Below, piece after piece: positions 32,440 through 41,498 of a stretch of DNA of 50,258 nt. Made by a program: the position numbers and the translations under genes. Below the pieces are notes generated by a model. It saw nothing but the letters and a program-made list of their open reading frames with translations, was not told the origin of the DNA and made no database searches. Every line of letters starts with the position of its first letter. Position 1 is the first letter of the stretch. The DNA is from Acidobacteriaceae bacterium (GTDB lineage Bacteria; Acidobacteriota; Terriglobia; Bryobacterales; Bryobacteraceae), in NCBI GenBank assembly GCA_019244055.1, contig JAFATG010000223.1, positions 1-50,258 on the forward strand. The letters run 5' to 3'.

Positions 32440-33447
32440 TTAGTTCAGAGTCTGCAGGAACGCTCGTATTTCGCGCAACACATCAGCCTCTTCGTTTAGA
32501 AACAAATAATGGTGCGCTCCGGGAAGCTCGACGATGCGTGCCCGGGGATCAGCGCGCTTGAGGTTTGTTTCCCAGCGCTGGATGTACTCCAGTAAGATTT
32601 CGTTCAGCCGGGCGGAATCGGCCCGTTCCTGTTGATCCTTTGGCGGCTGCTCTTTCGACTGTTCGGAGGGAGAGGGCGGTACCGCTATAAGGGCCAACAC
32701 GGGAATATTAATCCCTGTGTAGTCTTTCCTGATAGAGCCGTCATCGATTTCATGCGACACAAACGGCGGTGTCCGATTCTTACCGACCGAACCATCCGGA
32801 TTGATGTCGTAGATATTACGAATTTCATTTGCGGGAAACGGGGGCATGCCGATTCGCTTTTGATAATTGCGATAGGCTTCGATTGAAGCTTTGTCGGTGT
32901 CCGTTGGTTTCGGCGGCCCTACTGCGCCTTTCATGCTCTTCATTGTGAGCGCGCGAAATTCGGCGTTGCTCCACGGAAAGTCCATTGGATCGGCATTTGC
33001 GTCAAGGTAAATGAGCGCACCGAGCTGGGCAGAATGCTTCTGGCCAAGGAATGATAATTCCGAACCTGCCATGGAATGCCCTATAACGACGGGCTTCGAA
33101 AGTTTAAGCGATTGAATGACGCGCCAGACGTCTTCCGACAGCTCCGGGACGGAGTAGCCGCGTTCAGGCTTACTCGACGCGCCATAACCGCGGCGCGTGA
33201 TGCCGTAGACGTGGCCACAATCAGTGAGCTTGGGAGCGAAGCCTTCGTAGATGTGGGCCGTGTTTCCGGAGCCGGCGAGCAGAATGATCGGTCGGCCAGT
33301 GCCGCCCCAATCGAGAACTTCGAGCTTAACGCTGTCGCCGACGTCGACGAATTGCACCTGCGGTTCCGCAGCGAATGCCACCACCCCCGAGAGCAGGATA
33401 GTCGCGGCGACCACTCCGCATCTGCCGATCTCGATCCCAAGGTTCAC
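32440..33447 (-). CDS. Exported alpha/beta hydrolase
   Basis: The 335-residue protein has a signal peptide (about 1-27, VVAATILLSGVVAFAAE), then the fold core PIILLAGSGNTAHIYEG, YGITRRGYGASSKP and the nucleophile Ser125 in VVIGHSMAGSE, with the catalytic His in LPGAHHYLFL near the C-terminus. Substrate is unknown; similar periplasmic esterase/lactonase-like proteins are frequent in acidobacteria. A proline-rich loop near 255-275 is variable. It ends 93 bases before csm1 on the same strand but is unlikely to be functionally tied to it. Confidence 0.86.
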   Translation of the reverse strand: MNLGIEIGRCGVVAATILLSGVVAFAAEPQVQFVDVGDSVKLEVLDWGGTGRPIILLAGSGNTAHIYEGFAPKLTDCGHVYGITRRGYGASSKPERGYSVPELSEDVWRVIQSLKLSKPVVIGHSMAGSELSFLGQKHSAQLGALIYLDANADPMDFPWSNAEFRALTMKSMKGAVGPPKPTDTDKASIEAYRNYQKRIGMPPFPANEIRNIYDINPDGSVGKNRTPPFVSHEIDDGSIRKDYTGINIPVLALIAVPPSPSEQSKEQPPKDQQERADSARLNEILLEYIQRWETNLKRADPRARIVELPGAHHYLFLNEEADVLREIRAFLQTLN

Positions 33448-33477
33448 AGGAAAACGCGGTATGAGAACTGTGACTAT

Positions 33478-35970
33478 TTATTCCGTTCGCAGCGCTTCCA
33501 TCGGCTCAATCACGCTTGCGCGTCTCGCCGGGATCAGCGCCGCGAGGAGCCCGACGGCCAGTAGCGCCGCGGCAGCTCCGACATACGAACCGATGTCCAT
33601 TGGTTGCACGCCATAGAGGAAACTCGCGATCATCCTGCTGGCTCCCAATGACACCGCGAGCCCGATAATCAGGCCAATCCCGATCAATAGCGACCCTTGG
33701 CGCAGAATCAGCCGCAGAATCGATTCGCCGCTCGCCCCCAGCGCCATGCGTACTCCAATTTCCTGTCTGCGCTGGTTAACGAACTGAGCGAGTACGCCAT
33801 ACAACCCGACCATCACCATCAAGACGGCGACGCCGGCGAAAGAGCCAATGAGATAGAAACCCAAGCGGTGGTTGAAATTCGCCCGATCCACCGTTTTCTG
33901 CATCGTGCGCAAATCGTCGATGGCAAAACCAGGAGCAATTTTTTTGAAAACGCCGTGAACGGCGGTGGAGAAATCCGCTTGCCCATGTGTCTCGATCAGG
34001 AAATTTGTCGCGGATGAAACGACTATCGGATAGAAAAGCGATTGCTGCGGAATTTGCCGATACGGCAGCATAAGCTCCGGCTCAGCAGGCGCTGCGGTGT
34101 TCTTTTGTGCCGCGTCAACAGTTACACCCACGACCGTGTACGGCTTCTCCATACCGATCTCTTTGCCGCCCAGCTCGATCTTCTGGCCGATCGGATCGCC
34201 CTTGAGACACCGGCGCGCGAAGGCCTGATTCACGACGGCCACAAACTGCTGATTTTCGGTATCGTCGCTAGATATAGCGCGGCCTCGAGCCATCGGGGTA
34301 TGCAAAGCCTGCATGTACTCTCCGCTCATCACCCGAATCAAAGCGTGATTCGATTGCTTCTCCTCCTCGGTCTTATTCTCATGTCCGTTCAGGGAAAAGC
34401 TGGTGTGCATATCGACTCCATCGAACGGAATGGAAGAGCTAAGGGCAGCCCGATCTACGCCCGGCAATAGGCGGAGTTCATCCAGTAGCGGGCTGTAGAC
34501 GTGAGTGGCGACGGATTGCTCGCCAGGCTTGGCCTGCGTGGCGCCACTAAGGTATCCGGCGGACGTGGGTGGAGTGGCCCGGAATGTCACGACGTTCTCC
34601 GTTTGAAATCCCAACCATTTGTGTTCGAGGTTGTAGAGGGTTCGGAAGAGGAGGGAACATGCAACAAGCAAGACCGCTGCGAGAGCTACTTCACCTATAA
34701 CAATGAAGCCCGCCATTCTCGAACGAGCAGCACGAGAGCTAACGCCGCGACCAGCGCCGCGCAGCACCGATTGCGGCTCCGCGCCCATCGCAAAGAGCGC
34801 GGGAGTAGTGGAAGACAGCAAGGTAACTAGCGCGGCCAATGCGGCGAGCGCAAACAGAATCGTGAATCGCAGGTGGATTTCGCCGGCACGCGGAATCATA
34901 TCGGGCGGGAGGGCATGAACTGCCTGGAGAATCGCGAATGCGATCGCGAGCCCGGCGAGTGCGCCCAGCAGACTTAAAACCGCGCCTTCCGCCACCAATT
35001 CCCGTAGCAGTCTCCATTTCGGTGCGCCCAAAGCGGTCCGCACCGCGAGTTCCTGATCGCGAGCGAGGGACCGGCTGAGCTGTAGATTGGCTACATTCGC
35101 GCAAGCGATGAGGAGAACCAGGCCGAGTGCGGCGGTTAGAGCCAGAAATACAGGGCGTACAGACCCGGTTACCAATTCGCGGTAAGGGAGAAGAGCGAAC
35201 CGCAGCTCTCTCGCGTCCTCGGGGCTCTGTCTCTTAATGTTCGCTGCGATGGTTGCCAGCTCAGCCTTGGCCTGCCGTTCCGTAACACCCGGCCGCAAGC
35301 GGGCCACGAGCTGCGCGACTGTAAATCCCCGTCCGTGGCGCATCGCTTCGCTCGGTTGCCATGGTAGCCAGATGCCCTTCTCGGCGTCGGACCGGTCCTG
35401 ATCGGGAAAAGCGAACCCCGCGGGCATGACACCGATGACGGTGTAAGGCACATCCCCGATACGAATCTGTTGAGCGAGAATGTGCGGATCGGTCTGGAAC
35501 GTTTCGCGCCAGAGCCTTTCACTGAGTAGGACGGTAAGCGGAGCGCCCGGCGTGCAGTCCGATTCAATGAAAGCTCGGCCGAGCAATGGTTGCACTCCGA
35601 GCAATGGGAGAAGGTTCGAGGATATTCTCGGGCTAAATACGGTTTTTCCGCCTTCGGAGGTCCGGATAATGGAGACATCCTCGATGTAACCAGCGATATC
35701 TGTGAACGTTTTCGACTGCCGCCGGAGGTCCTGAAGCGTGAGCCATGACGTGGCCGTCATCTGTTTCGGGTTAGAGCCCTCGCCGATGCTGACCAGCCGG
35801 TCCGCGTCCCGATACGGAAGTGGCCGGATCAGGACGCTATCGATTACAGTGAACATCGCTGTGTTTGCGCCGATGCCAAGAGCGAGCGTCGCCACCGCTG
35901 CAATCGCAAATCCGGGGGACTTGCGAATCCGCCGCGCGGAAAATCGAAGATCCTGAGTGAGAGTGGGCAT
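33478..35970 (-). CDS. ADOP-type permease (acidobacterial duplicated orphan permease; MacB/FtsX-like)
   Basis: The 830-residue protein begins with LTQDLRFSARRIRKSPGFA, the ADOP start, and has a first membrane anchor with ALGIGANTAMFTVIDSVLIRPL, a MacB-type periplasmic domain, an FtsX helix group near 275-440, a second periplasmic domain and a last FtsX group at 710-825 with QRRQEIGVRMALGA and ARRASVIEPMEALRTE. These permeases resemble MacB-family exporters of peptides or toxins but usually lack an adjacent ATPase, as here. AGGA lies eight bases before ATG 35970. It diverges from another ADOP gene. Confidence 0.93.
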   Translation of the reverse strand: MPTLTQDLRFSARRIRKSPGFAIAAVATLALGIGANTAMFTVIDSVLIRPLPYRDADRLVSIGEGSNPKQMTATSWLTLQDLRRQSKTFTDIAGYIEDVSIIRTSEGGKTVFSPRISSNLLPLLGVQPLLGRAFIESDCTPGAPLTVLLSERLWRETFQTDPHILAQQIRIGDVPYTVIGVMPAGFAFPDQDRSDAEKGIWLPWQPSEAMRHGRGFTVAQLVARLRPGVTERQAKAELATIAANIKRQSPEDARELRFALLPYRELVTGSVRPVFLALTAALGLVLLIACANVANLQLSRSLARDQELAVRTALGAPKWRLLRELVAEGAVLSLLGALAGLAIAFAILQAVHALPPDMIPRAGEIHLRFTILFALAALAALVTLLSSTTPALFAMGAEPQSVLRGAGRGVSSRAARSRMAGFIVIGEVALAAVLLVACSLLFRTLYNLEHKWLGFQTENVVTFRATPPTSAGYLSGATQAKPGEQSVATHVYSPLLDELRLLPGVDRAALSSSIPFDGVDMHTSFSLNGHENKTEEEKQSNHALIRVMSGEYMQALHTPMARGRAISSDDTENQQFVAVVNQAFARRCLKGDPIGQKIELGGKEIGMEKPYTVVGVTVDAAQKNTAAPAEPELMLPYRQIPQQSLFYPIVVSSATNFLIETHGQADFSTAVHGVFKKIAPGFAIDDLRTMQKTVDRANFNHRLGFYLIGSFAGVAVLMVMVGLYGVLAQFVNQRRQEIGVRMALGASGESILRLILRQGSLLIGIGLIIGLAVSLGASRMIASFLYGVQPMDIGSYVGAAAALLAVGLLAALIPARRASVIEPMEALRTE

Positions 35971-36036
35971 CAGTTACATCCTGACATCTCGGGGCTGACG
36001 TTTGGTCCAGGGCCGGGCACGACTCCGGGCCGGTCA

Positions 36037-36051
36037 ACAATAATTTATTGT
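36037..36051. promoter_or_regulatory. Palindrome between divergent ADOP genes
   Basis: ACAATAA and TTATTGT are 7-bp inverted arms around one base. It lies in the 138-base gap between two divergently transcribed permease genes, a likely place for a shared operator. Many ADOP genes are linked to PadR-type regulators, but none is adjacent here. Confidence 0.4.
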
Positions 36052-36108
36052 CAGTGTGTCGATTCGGGCACACGCCGTTCGACTTCCTTATGAGTAGCGG
36101 GGGGCTAC

Positions 36109-38562
36109 ATGACGTCCTTGCAGGACATAAAATTTGGGGCCCGCTCGCTTTGGCGTAGCAAGGGACTCACGGCCACTGTGGTAATCACGCTAGCGCTCGG
36201 GATTGGCGCCAACGCAGCGATCTTCAGCCTTGTGAGGGGGGTGTTGCTGCGGCCACTTGTCAATCGCGATGAAGACCGGCTCATCTACATTCGCCAGAGT
36301 GCCCCGGGGATCGGCGCCGAAAATGCGACTTTTTCCATACCGGAGATTCAGGACCTTCACGAACGGGTTAAAACCCTGAACGAATTCGGGACATTTTCTA
36401 CGATTGGCTTCACCATGATCGGCCTTGGCGAGCCGCGCGAGGTCCGGTCGGGTGTGGTGGATGGAGCGTATTTCAAGGTGATGGGTCTGCGACCGGTGCT
36501 CGGACGGCTGCTCGATGCGCACGACGATGGTCCGAACGCTGCGGGCGCGGCTGTGTTGACGTATCGTTTCTGGTCGACGGCACTGAAGCGTGATCCGTCT
36601 GTAATCGGAAGAACGGTCAGATTGGGGTCGCGCTCAGCCAGCATCGTGGGAGTGCTGGAACCATCGGTGCCCTATCCCGCAGAGACCGAGATTATCGCCA
36701 ATGTTGTGACCAGCCCGCATCATCTATCAGCAACGATGGTAACGGGGCGAGTCCACCGCATGACAGAGCTGTTCGGCAGACTTGCGCCTGGGGCAACTCT
36801 GGATTCGGCACGTGCCGAGCTACGGACCACATACGGGACGATGATCAAGCAACATCCGGAAGCTTATTCGGCAAAGGCGGATTTTCGGATAAGCGCTGTG
36901 AGGCTGCGGGACCAGATCACGTCGCGCGCGCGGAGCGTCCTGCTGGTACTGCTGGCGGCCTCAGTGCTCATTTTCGTCATCGCATGCTCGAATGTCGCTA
37001 ACCTGATTCTGACCCGGACGGTCCGGCGCGAAGGAGAACTGGCGATCCGTGCGGCGCTTGGCGGAAGCACAGCCGCGCTCCGCCGAACCCTATTGGCAGA
37101 GAGCCTTCTCCTGTGCGGCGCCGGCGCAGCTCTCGGCGTTCTAAGCGCACGTCCGATGGTGGGCATCCTCGCCCGCTACGCTGCGCGCTTTTCGGTGCGG
37201 GCGCTTGACCTGACCGTCGATTCCAGCATGCTCTGGGTTGGGGCCGTACTCGCTGTCATAGCCGCGGTGCTGCTCGCGTTTATACCGCGCCTGCCGTCGC
37301 CTGTAGCATCACAGGGATTCAATCTGGCGAGCAACAGCGTGCGGGTGACGAGTAGCGCGAATCGTCGCTTACGAATTTTCGCGGTGACTCAGATCGCCGC
37401 TTCGTTCGTGCTTTTGGCGGGAGCCGCGATGCTGGTCAAAACGCTGCTCTCGCTGCAGGCGGCGCGGACCGGCTTTGAGATGCAGAAAGTGCTCGCGATC
37501 AATGTGCCTCCAATTTCGTACGGGCGCACCCCCGATCAGGTTGTCGGCTTCTACAAGGAAGCGATGCGGCGCATAAGAGAACTACCGGGAGTGGACACCG
37601 TCGCTCTGGGCACGACTGTCCCGTGGCGCGACGCCGGCGCTTTTGGCCCGGGCTTTGAGTTTTCGGCGGACGGACACGTTCGGGCGCCGGGCGAAGAAGA
37701 TCCGCGCGCGCGTTTTCGGACTGTTTCGCCGGGCTTTTTCGCCGCCCTCGGCGTTCCTATCGTTGCCGGTCGCGACTTTAATGATTCCGATCGCCGCGGC
37801 AGTGAGCCGGTCGTAATCGTGAGTCAGACTTTGGCGCAGCAAATGTTCCCGAACCAGGACGCGGTTAACCGCCACATAATGTGGACCGACCCGGTGATGA
37901 AGTTCATAGACGTCAGTACGATGCCGCGGCGCATAGTCGGTGTCGCGGCTGATGTGGATGACGAAAGCATTGTGCCAGGTCCGGCCGTGACGGTGTATCA
38001 CCCATTCGGCCAAATGGATATTTGGGGTGGCCGGATGTTTGTTCACACGCACACGGATCCCTACGCGCTTGTTCCGCGTATCAGACGCATCATTCGTGAC
38101 TTGTCGGCCGATCAACCGGTGGAGCAAGCGGCGACACTCGCAGACATACGCGCGGAAGTTCTGACGCCGGATCGCCTGAATACGCTTGTATTCAGCGGCT
38201 TCGCGTTCGTTGCCCTCGCAATAGCGGTGGTTGGCGTTGGCGGCGTGCTCGCGTTTTCAGTCAGCGGACGAACTCGAGAGTTCGGCATCCGTCTGGCCGT
38301 TGGATCGCAGCCCCGCCATCTCCTGGCCGGTGTTGTCGCCGAAGGAGCGGCGATGGGAGCAGCGGGGATCATCGCTGGCGCAGCTTGTGGGTTTGCGCTG
38401 GCGCGCGTAGCAGCCAGCTATTTCCAGGGAGTTCAGATTCCGGGCGCCGCGCCTGTGGCCAGCTCAGCTATTGTGCTGCTCGCTGCAGCGCTTATAGCAT
38501 CCGTACTGCCTGCGGCGAGGGCCGCGCGAGTTGATGTCATGCAGGCTCTGAGATCGGAATGA
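36109..38562 (+). CDS. ADOP-type permease (second copy, divergent)
   Basis: The 817-residue protein has the same plan as its neighbour: [42 protein letters not shown], FtsX helices near 275-440, a second periplasmic domain and a last FtsX group with [19 protein letters not shown] and [15 protein letters not shown]. The two are clearly different in sequence, so they are old paralogues rather than a recent duplication. No ATPase gene is near. A GGGGGG run just before ATG 36109 may serve as ribosome site. It converges with ribA eight bases away. Confidence 0.93.
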   Translation: MTSLQDIKFGARSLWRSKGLTATVVITLALGIGANAAIFSLVRGVLLRPLVNRDEDRLIYIRQSAPGIGAENATFSIPEIQDLHERVKTLNEFGTFSTIGFTMIGLGEPREVRSGVVDGAYFKVMGLRPVLGRLLDAHDDGPNAAGAAVLTYRFWSTALKRDPSVIGRTVRLGSRSASIVGVLEPSVPYPAETEIIANVVTSPHHLSATMVTGRVHRMTELFGRLAPGATLDSARAELRTTYGTMIKQHPEAYSAKADFRISAVRLRDQITSRARSVLLVLLAASVLIFVIACSNVANLILTRTVRREGELAIRAALGGSTAALRRTLLAESLLLCGAGAALGVLSARPMVGILARYAARFSVRALDLTVDSSMLWVGAVLAVIAAVLLAFIPRLPSPVASQGFNLASNSVRVTSSANRRLRIFAVTQIAASFVLLAGAAMLVKTLLSLQAARTGFEMQKVLAINVPPISYGRTPDQVVGFYKEAMRRIRELPGVDTVALGTTVPWRDAGAFGPGFEFSADGHVRAPGEEDPRARFRTVSPGFFAALGVPIVAGRDFNDSDRRGSEPVVIVSQTLAQQMFPNQDAVNRHIMWTDPVMKFIDVSTMPRRIVGVAADVDDESIVPGPAVTVYHPFGQMDIWGGRMFVHTHTDPYALVPRIRRIIRDLSADQPVEQAATLADIRAEVLTPDRLNTLVFSGFAFVALAIAVVGVGGVLAFSVSGRTREFGIRLAVGSQPRHLLAGVVAEGAAMGAAGIIAGAACGFALARVAASYFQGVQIPGAAPVASSAIVLLAAALIASVLPAARAARVDVMQALRSE

Positions 38563-38570
38563 CTGTTGTC

Positions 38571-39173
38571 CTAGAAAAGATGTCCTAGCTTCTCTCGTTT
38601 CGTTCGCAGATATTCGGCGGTTGTCGCTAGCGGCGGCGCTATGATTGGCGCGCGTTCCACAACCGCGACGCCTGCCCGTTCGAGCGCCGCTACTTTCTCC
38701 GGATTGTTCGAAAGCAGACGGACTTCCCTGATGCCAAAATGTTGCAGAATCGCCGCGGGCAGCGCGTAATCTCGAAGATCTGCTTCGAACCCAAGGCTCT
38801 CGTTTGCTTCCACAGTATCCAAGCCCTGGTCCTGAAGCTCGTACGCGCGAAGCTTGTTCAATAATCCGATCCCCCGCCCTTCCTGGTGCTCGTAAATCAG
38901 CAGTCCGCGGCCTTCGGCCACAATCTGATCCAAAGCCAGCTCCAATTGAGAACGGCAATCGCACCGCAGGCTGTGAAATACGTCGCCTGTGAGACATTGC
39001 GAATGGATTCGCACCAGCGCCGGCCCAAGCGCCGGAGACAGATCACCCATTTTCAAAGCGATCGCCTCTTCTGTTTCGCTGCCTTTGAGTCCCTGAAAAC
39101 CGAAGATACGGAACTGTCCGAAGCGGCTCGGGAAATCGGCTTCAGCTACTTTTGTCAGCTTGAATTCTGGCAA
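38571..39173 (-). CDS. ribA: GTP cyclohydrolase II
   Basis: The 200-residue enzyme has the zinc cysteines Cys60, Cys71 and Cys73 in HSQCLTGDVFHSLRCDC and the GTP-binding GRGLLIYEHQEGRGIGLLNK stretch, with a C-terminal RTKREKLGHLF. It opens GTP to the pyrimidine precursor of riboflavin. It is a stand-alone GCH II without a RibB domain, so the other riboflavin genes lie elsewhere. A TTG at 39173 is the best start because the product then begins PEFKLTKVAEADFPSRFG as in the family; the open frame continues to 39356 but overlaps the divergent histidine kinase. Confidence 0.9.
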   Translation of the reverse strand: MPEFKLTKVAEADFPSRFGQFRIFGFQGLKGSETEEAIALKMGDLSPALGPALVRIHSQCLTGDVFHSLRCDCRSQLELALDQIVAEGRGLLIYEHQEGRGIGLLNKLRAYELQDQGLDTVEANESLGFEADLRDYALPAAILQHFGIREVRLLSNNPEKVAALERAGVAVVERAPIIAPPLATTAEYLRTKREKLGHLF

Positions 39174-39267
39174 GCGATTCGTTACCTGGACTGGAGTGCA
39201 AGGCCGAGCGCAAGTGCTACGGTGTAACTGTCTATTATAGAAACCAAAGCCGTGCCGGGCTTCATTG

Positions 39268-40635
39268 ATGCTCAACTTACAGCAGGTAGCCGCTCTCCTG
39301 ATCAAGGTGGCGGTGTCTGCTTCCATTGCCAGCATTCTCATGCGCTTCGCGCGCATTCAAAAAATCCTGCTTCGAGATGAGCGCTCTGTGGCGGACCGTC
39401 TCCAACTCGCCCTCATTTTCTCTATTCTGTATGCGGCTAGTGCCGAAACACGAATTCTCAGCCACGGCCAATATCCTGCCATCGACCTGGCCATGGAAGG
39501 CGCGATCATAGCGGGCATTTTGGGCGGGTATGTCAGCGGTCTCGTTACCGGACTCTGCGTTTCTCTTCCCGACATGTTCGCTGGAAACCTTATGTCGATG
39601 CCGTTGTTTGCCGCTGCCGGAATTCTCGGCGCCCTAATGCACGACCTGGCGCCACGCCGCGAAGACATCTGGTACTTCTCACCGTTTGTCGATCTCAATC
39701 TTTACCGCTTCTTCCGCCAAGGCCTTAGCTGGAACCGAACTCCTGTCCAAAAGCGAGTGGTCGAATTGGCAGCCTTCAACGTTATGTGTAACGCTTTCGT
39801 TGTCATTGCGGAATTCTTTCGCTGGGGCATTCACAGCATCTTCGACCGGCACGGCACTTTCTTTCTGTTCGACCACGCCGTTTTGACACCCAAGCTTTTC
39901 ATCGCTTCTGCCGCAACGACTCTGTTTGCTGTTTCGCTGCCGCTCCGCATCTGGAACAGTTTTCGTGCCGAGCGCCAACTCGAGGCTCAACGAGCGCGCC
40001 TCATCGAAGCTCAGCTAGCCGCTCTAACGAATCAGATCAACCCGCATTTTCTGTTCAATACGCTCAACTCCGTCTCAACGCTCATCCGCATCGACCCGGA
40101 CCGCGCTCGCAGCATGATTTACAAGCTGTCGAAGATCCTGCGCAAGCTGCTTAGAAAAACCGAGAATTTCACCTTGCTTCGTGAGGAAATCGCGTTCATC
40201 GACGACTATCTCGCCATCGAGATGGTCCGCTTCGGCGACAAGCTGCATTTCTATAAAGAAATCGACGAGAACACTCTGGACCGGCTCGTGCCCAGCATGA
40301 TTCTGCAACCGATTGTCGAAAACTCCATTAAGCACGGGCTAGCAAAGAAAGTGGAAGGCGGCATGGTGCGCTTGCGCACCTGGTTGGACGGGCCCCGGCT
40401 GAATATTCTGGTCGAAGATGATGGAGTGGGCATACCGGATTCGAAGCTCAGCTCGTTGTTCGACTCCGGGATCGGCGTCAGCAATGTGAATGAACGTCTT
40501 CGAGTACTGTTTGGCCAGCGCTATCGGCTGGTGATCGACAGCAGTTTGGGGCAAGGCACTCAGACGCTCATTGAAATCCCCGAGCTCGAAATCCAGTCGG
40601 AAGAAGCGCCAACGAAGGCGCTGGTGGCCCGCTAA
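39268..40635 (+). CDS. LytS-type sensor histidine kinase
   Basis: The 455-residue protein has about six membrane helices in the first 230 residues, including AAGILGALMH and the 5TMR-LYT-like pattern, then a His_kinase domain with ALTNQINPHFLFNTLNSVSTLI (phosphoacceptor His) and an HATPase with VENSIKHGL, VEDDGVGIP and IGVSNVNERL. LytS kinases sense envelope or metabolite signals and usually phosphorylate a LytTR regulator, which is not adjacent. ATG 39268 is used; a TTG immediately before is possible. The last four bases overlap the convergent TIM-barrel gene. Confidence 0.9.
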   Translation: MLNLQQVAALLIKVAVSASIASILMRFARIQKILLRDERSVADRLQLALIFSILYAASAETRILSHGQYPAIDLAMEGAIIAGILGGYVSGLVTGLCVSLPDMFAGNLMSMPLFAAAGILGALMHDLAPRREDIWYFSPFVDLNLYRFFRQGLSWNRTPVQKRVVELAAFNVMCNAFVVIAEFFRWGIHSIFDRHGTFFLFDHAVLTPKLFIASAATTLFAVSLPLRIWNSFRAERQLEAQRARLIEAQLAALTNQINPHFLFNTLNSVSTLIRIDPDRARSMIYKLSKILRKLLRKTENFTLLREEIAFIDDYLAIEMVRFGDKLHFYKEIDENTLDRLVPSMILQPIVENSIKHGLAKKVEGGMVRLRTWLDGPRLNILVEDDGVGIPDSKLSSLFDSGIGVSNVNERLRVLFGQRYRLVIDSSLGQGTQTLIEIPELEIQSEEAPTKALVAR

Positions 40636-41495
40636 CCGGAGTGTGCTGCCTGTAAGCCGGCCAGCACGCCGCGCATGTAGGAAAAACTCTTTTGCATCCC
40701 GGGCATTGGATTATCCGCATCGATCTCGTATTCCAGATTGACGCAATGCGCATACTTCATGTTGATAAGTTGCTTGAAGACTCCCGCTATCGGAAGCTTA
40801 CCCGCTCCCACCGGCACCTGGCTTTCCTTTGTGGCCGGATCCTCGAGATCCTTTATGTGCATGTCGAGTAGCCGCGGTCCCGCTTCCGCGATGGCGTCCA
40901 CTACGTTCACGCCCGTTCGTGCTGTGTGCCCAATATCGATACAGCAACCCATGCGTGGGTCGAGGTCCTTGACAATTTTCAAAACGCTTTGCGAAGTTGG
41001 GAAGTACTTGTCTTCGGGGCCGTGATTGTGAACAGCGACCTTGATATCGAACTCTTTCACAAATTTCTCAAGCTTTGGCAGGGTAACCTGCGTCGGTCCC
41101 GCTACGATCAGTGGGAATCCGACCCGTTTGGCATATTCGAAATTGCGACGCATCTCCGCTTCATCGTCCTTGAGAAAGTAAACGGTACCGCAGCCAACCA
41201 ATACAATCCCGGCCTCATCAAACTCCTTCTTCGCAGCCGCAATTTCTTCAGGGGTACTGTTCAACGGCAAATGTGCGTCCGGCTTGATGTTCAGATAAGG
41301 CGTGCCCAACTGCTTTGTCATCTGGATCGCCTGTTCGCGCTTGAATTTCCGGAACGAATAGGAGGCGATTCCCAGTTTCAAATCGGCTTCGGCTATCCGG
41401 TATTCTTGCGGTTGGGCCAGGTTCGCCACCCCACTCATTCCCACTCCCGCGGGAATAAGCCGCAACATCTGGCGCCTGCTAACTTCGTGCGACAT
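40632..41495 (-). CDS. Tat-exported sugar phosphate isomerase/epimerase-like TIM barrel
   Basis: The 287-residue protein starts with a Tat-type signal, SRRQMLRLIPAGVGMSG, then the xylose-isomerase-like barrel with LGIASYSFRKFKREQAI, VAVHNHGPED, CIDIGHTARTGV and VNLEYEIDA, where the His and Glu residues are metal ligands in this superfamily. Substrate is unknown; such proteins often act on inositol or keto sugars. It follows the ABC exporter by three bases on the same strand and is the last gene of the minus-strand envelope cluster. Confidence 0.87.
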   Translation of the reverse strand: MSHEVSRRQMLRLIPAGVGMSGVANLAQPQEYRIAEADLKLGIASYSFRKFKREQAIQMTKQLGTPYLNIKPDAHLPLNSTPEEIAAAKKEFDEAGIVLVGCGTVYFLKDDEAEMRRNFEYAKRVGFPLIVAGPTQVTLPKLEKFVKEFDIKVAVHNHGPEDKYFPTSQSVLKIVKDLDPRMGCCIDIGHTARTGVNVVDAIAEAGPRLLDMHIKDLEDPATKESQVPVGAGKLPIAGVFKQLINMKYAHCVNLEYEIDADNPMPGMQKSFSYMRGVLAGLQAAHSG

Positions 41496-41498
41496 ACG

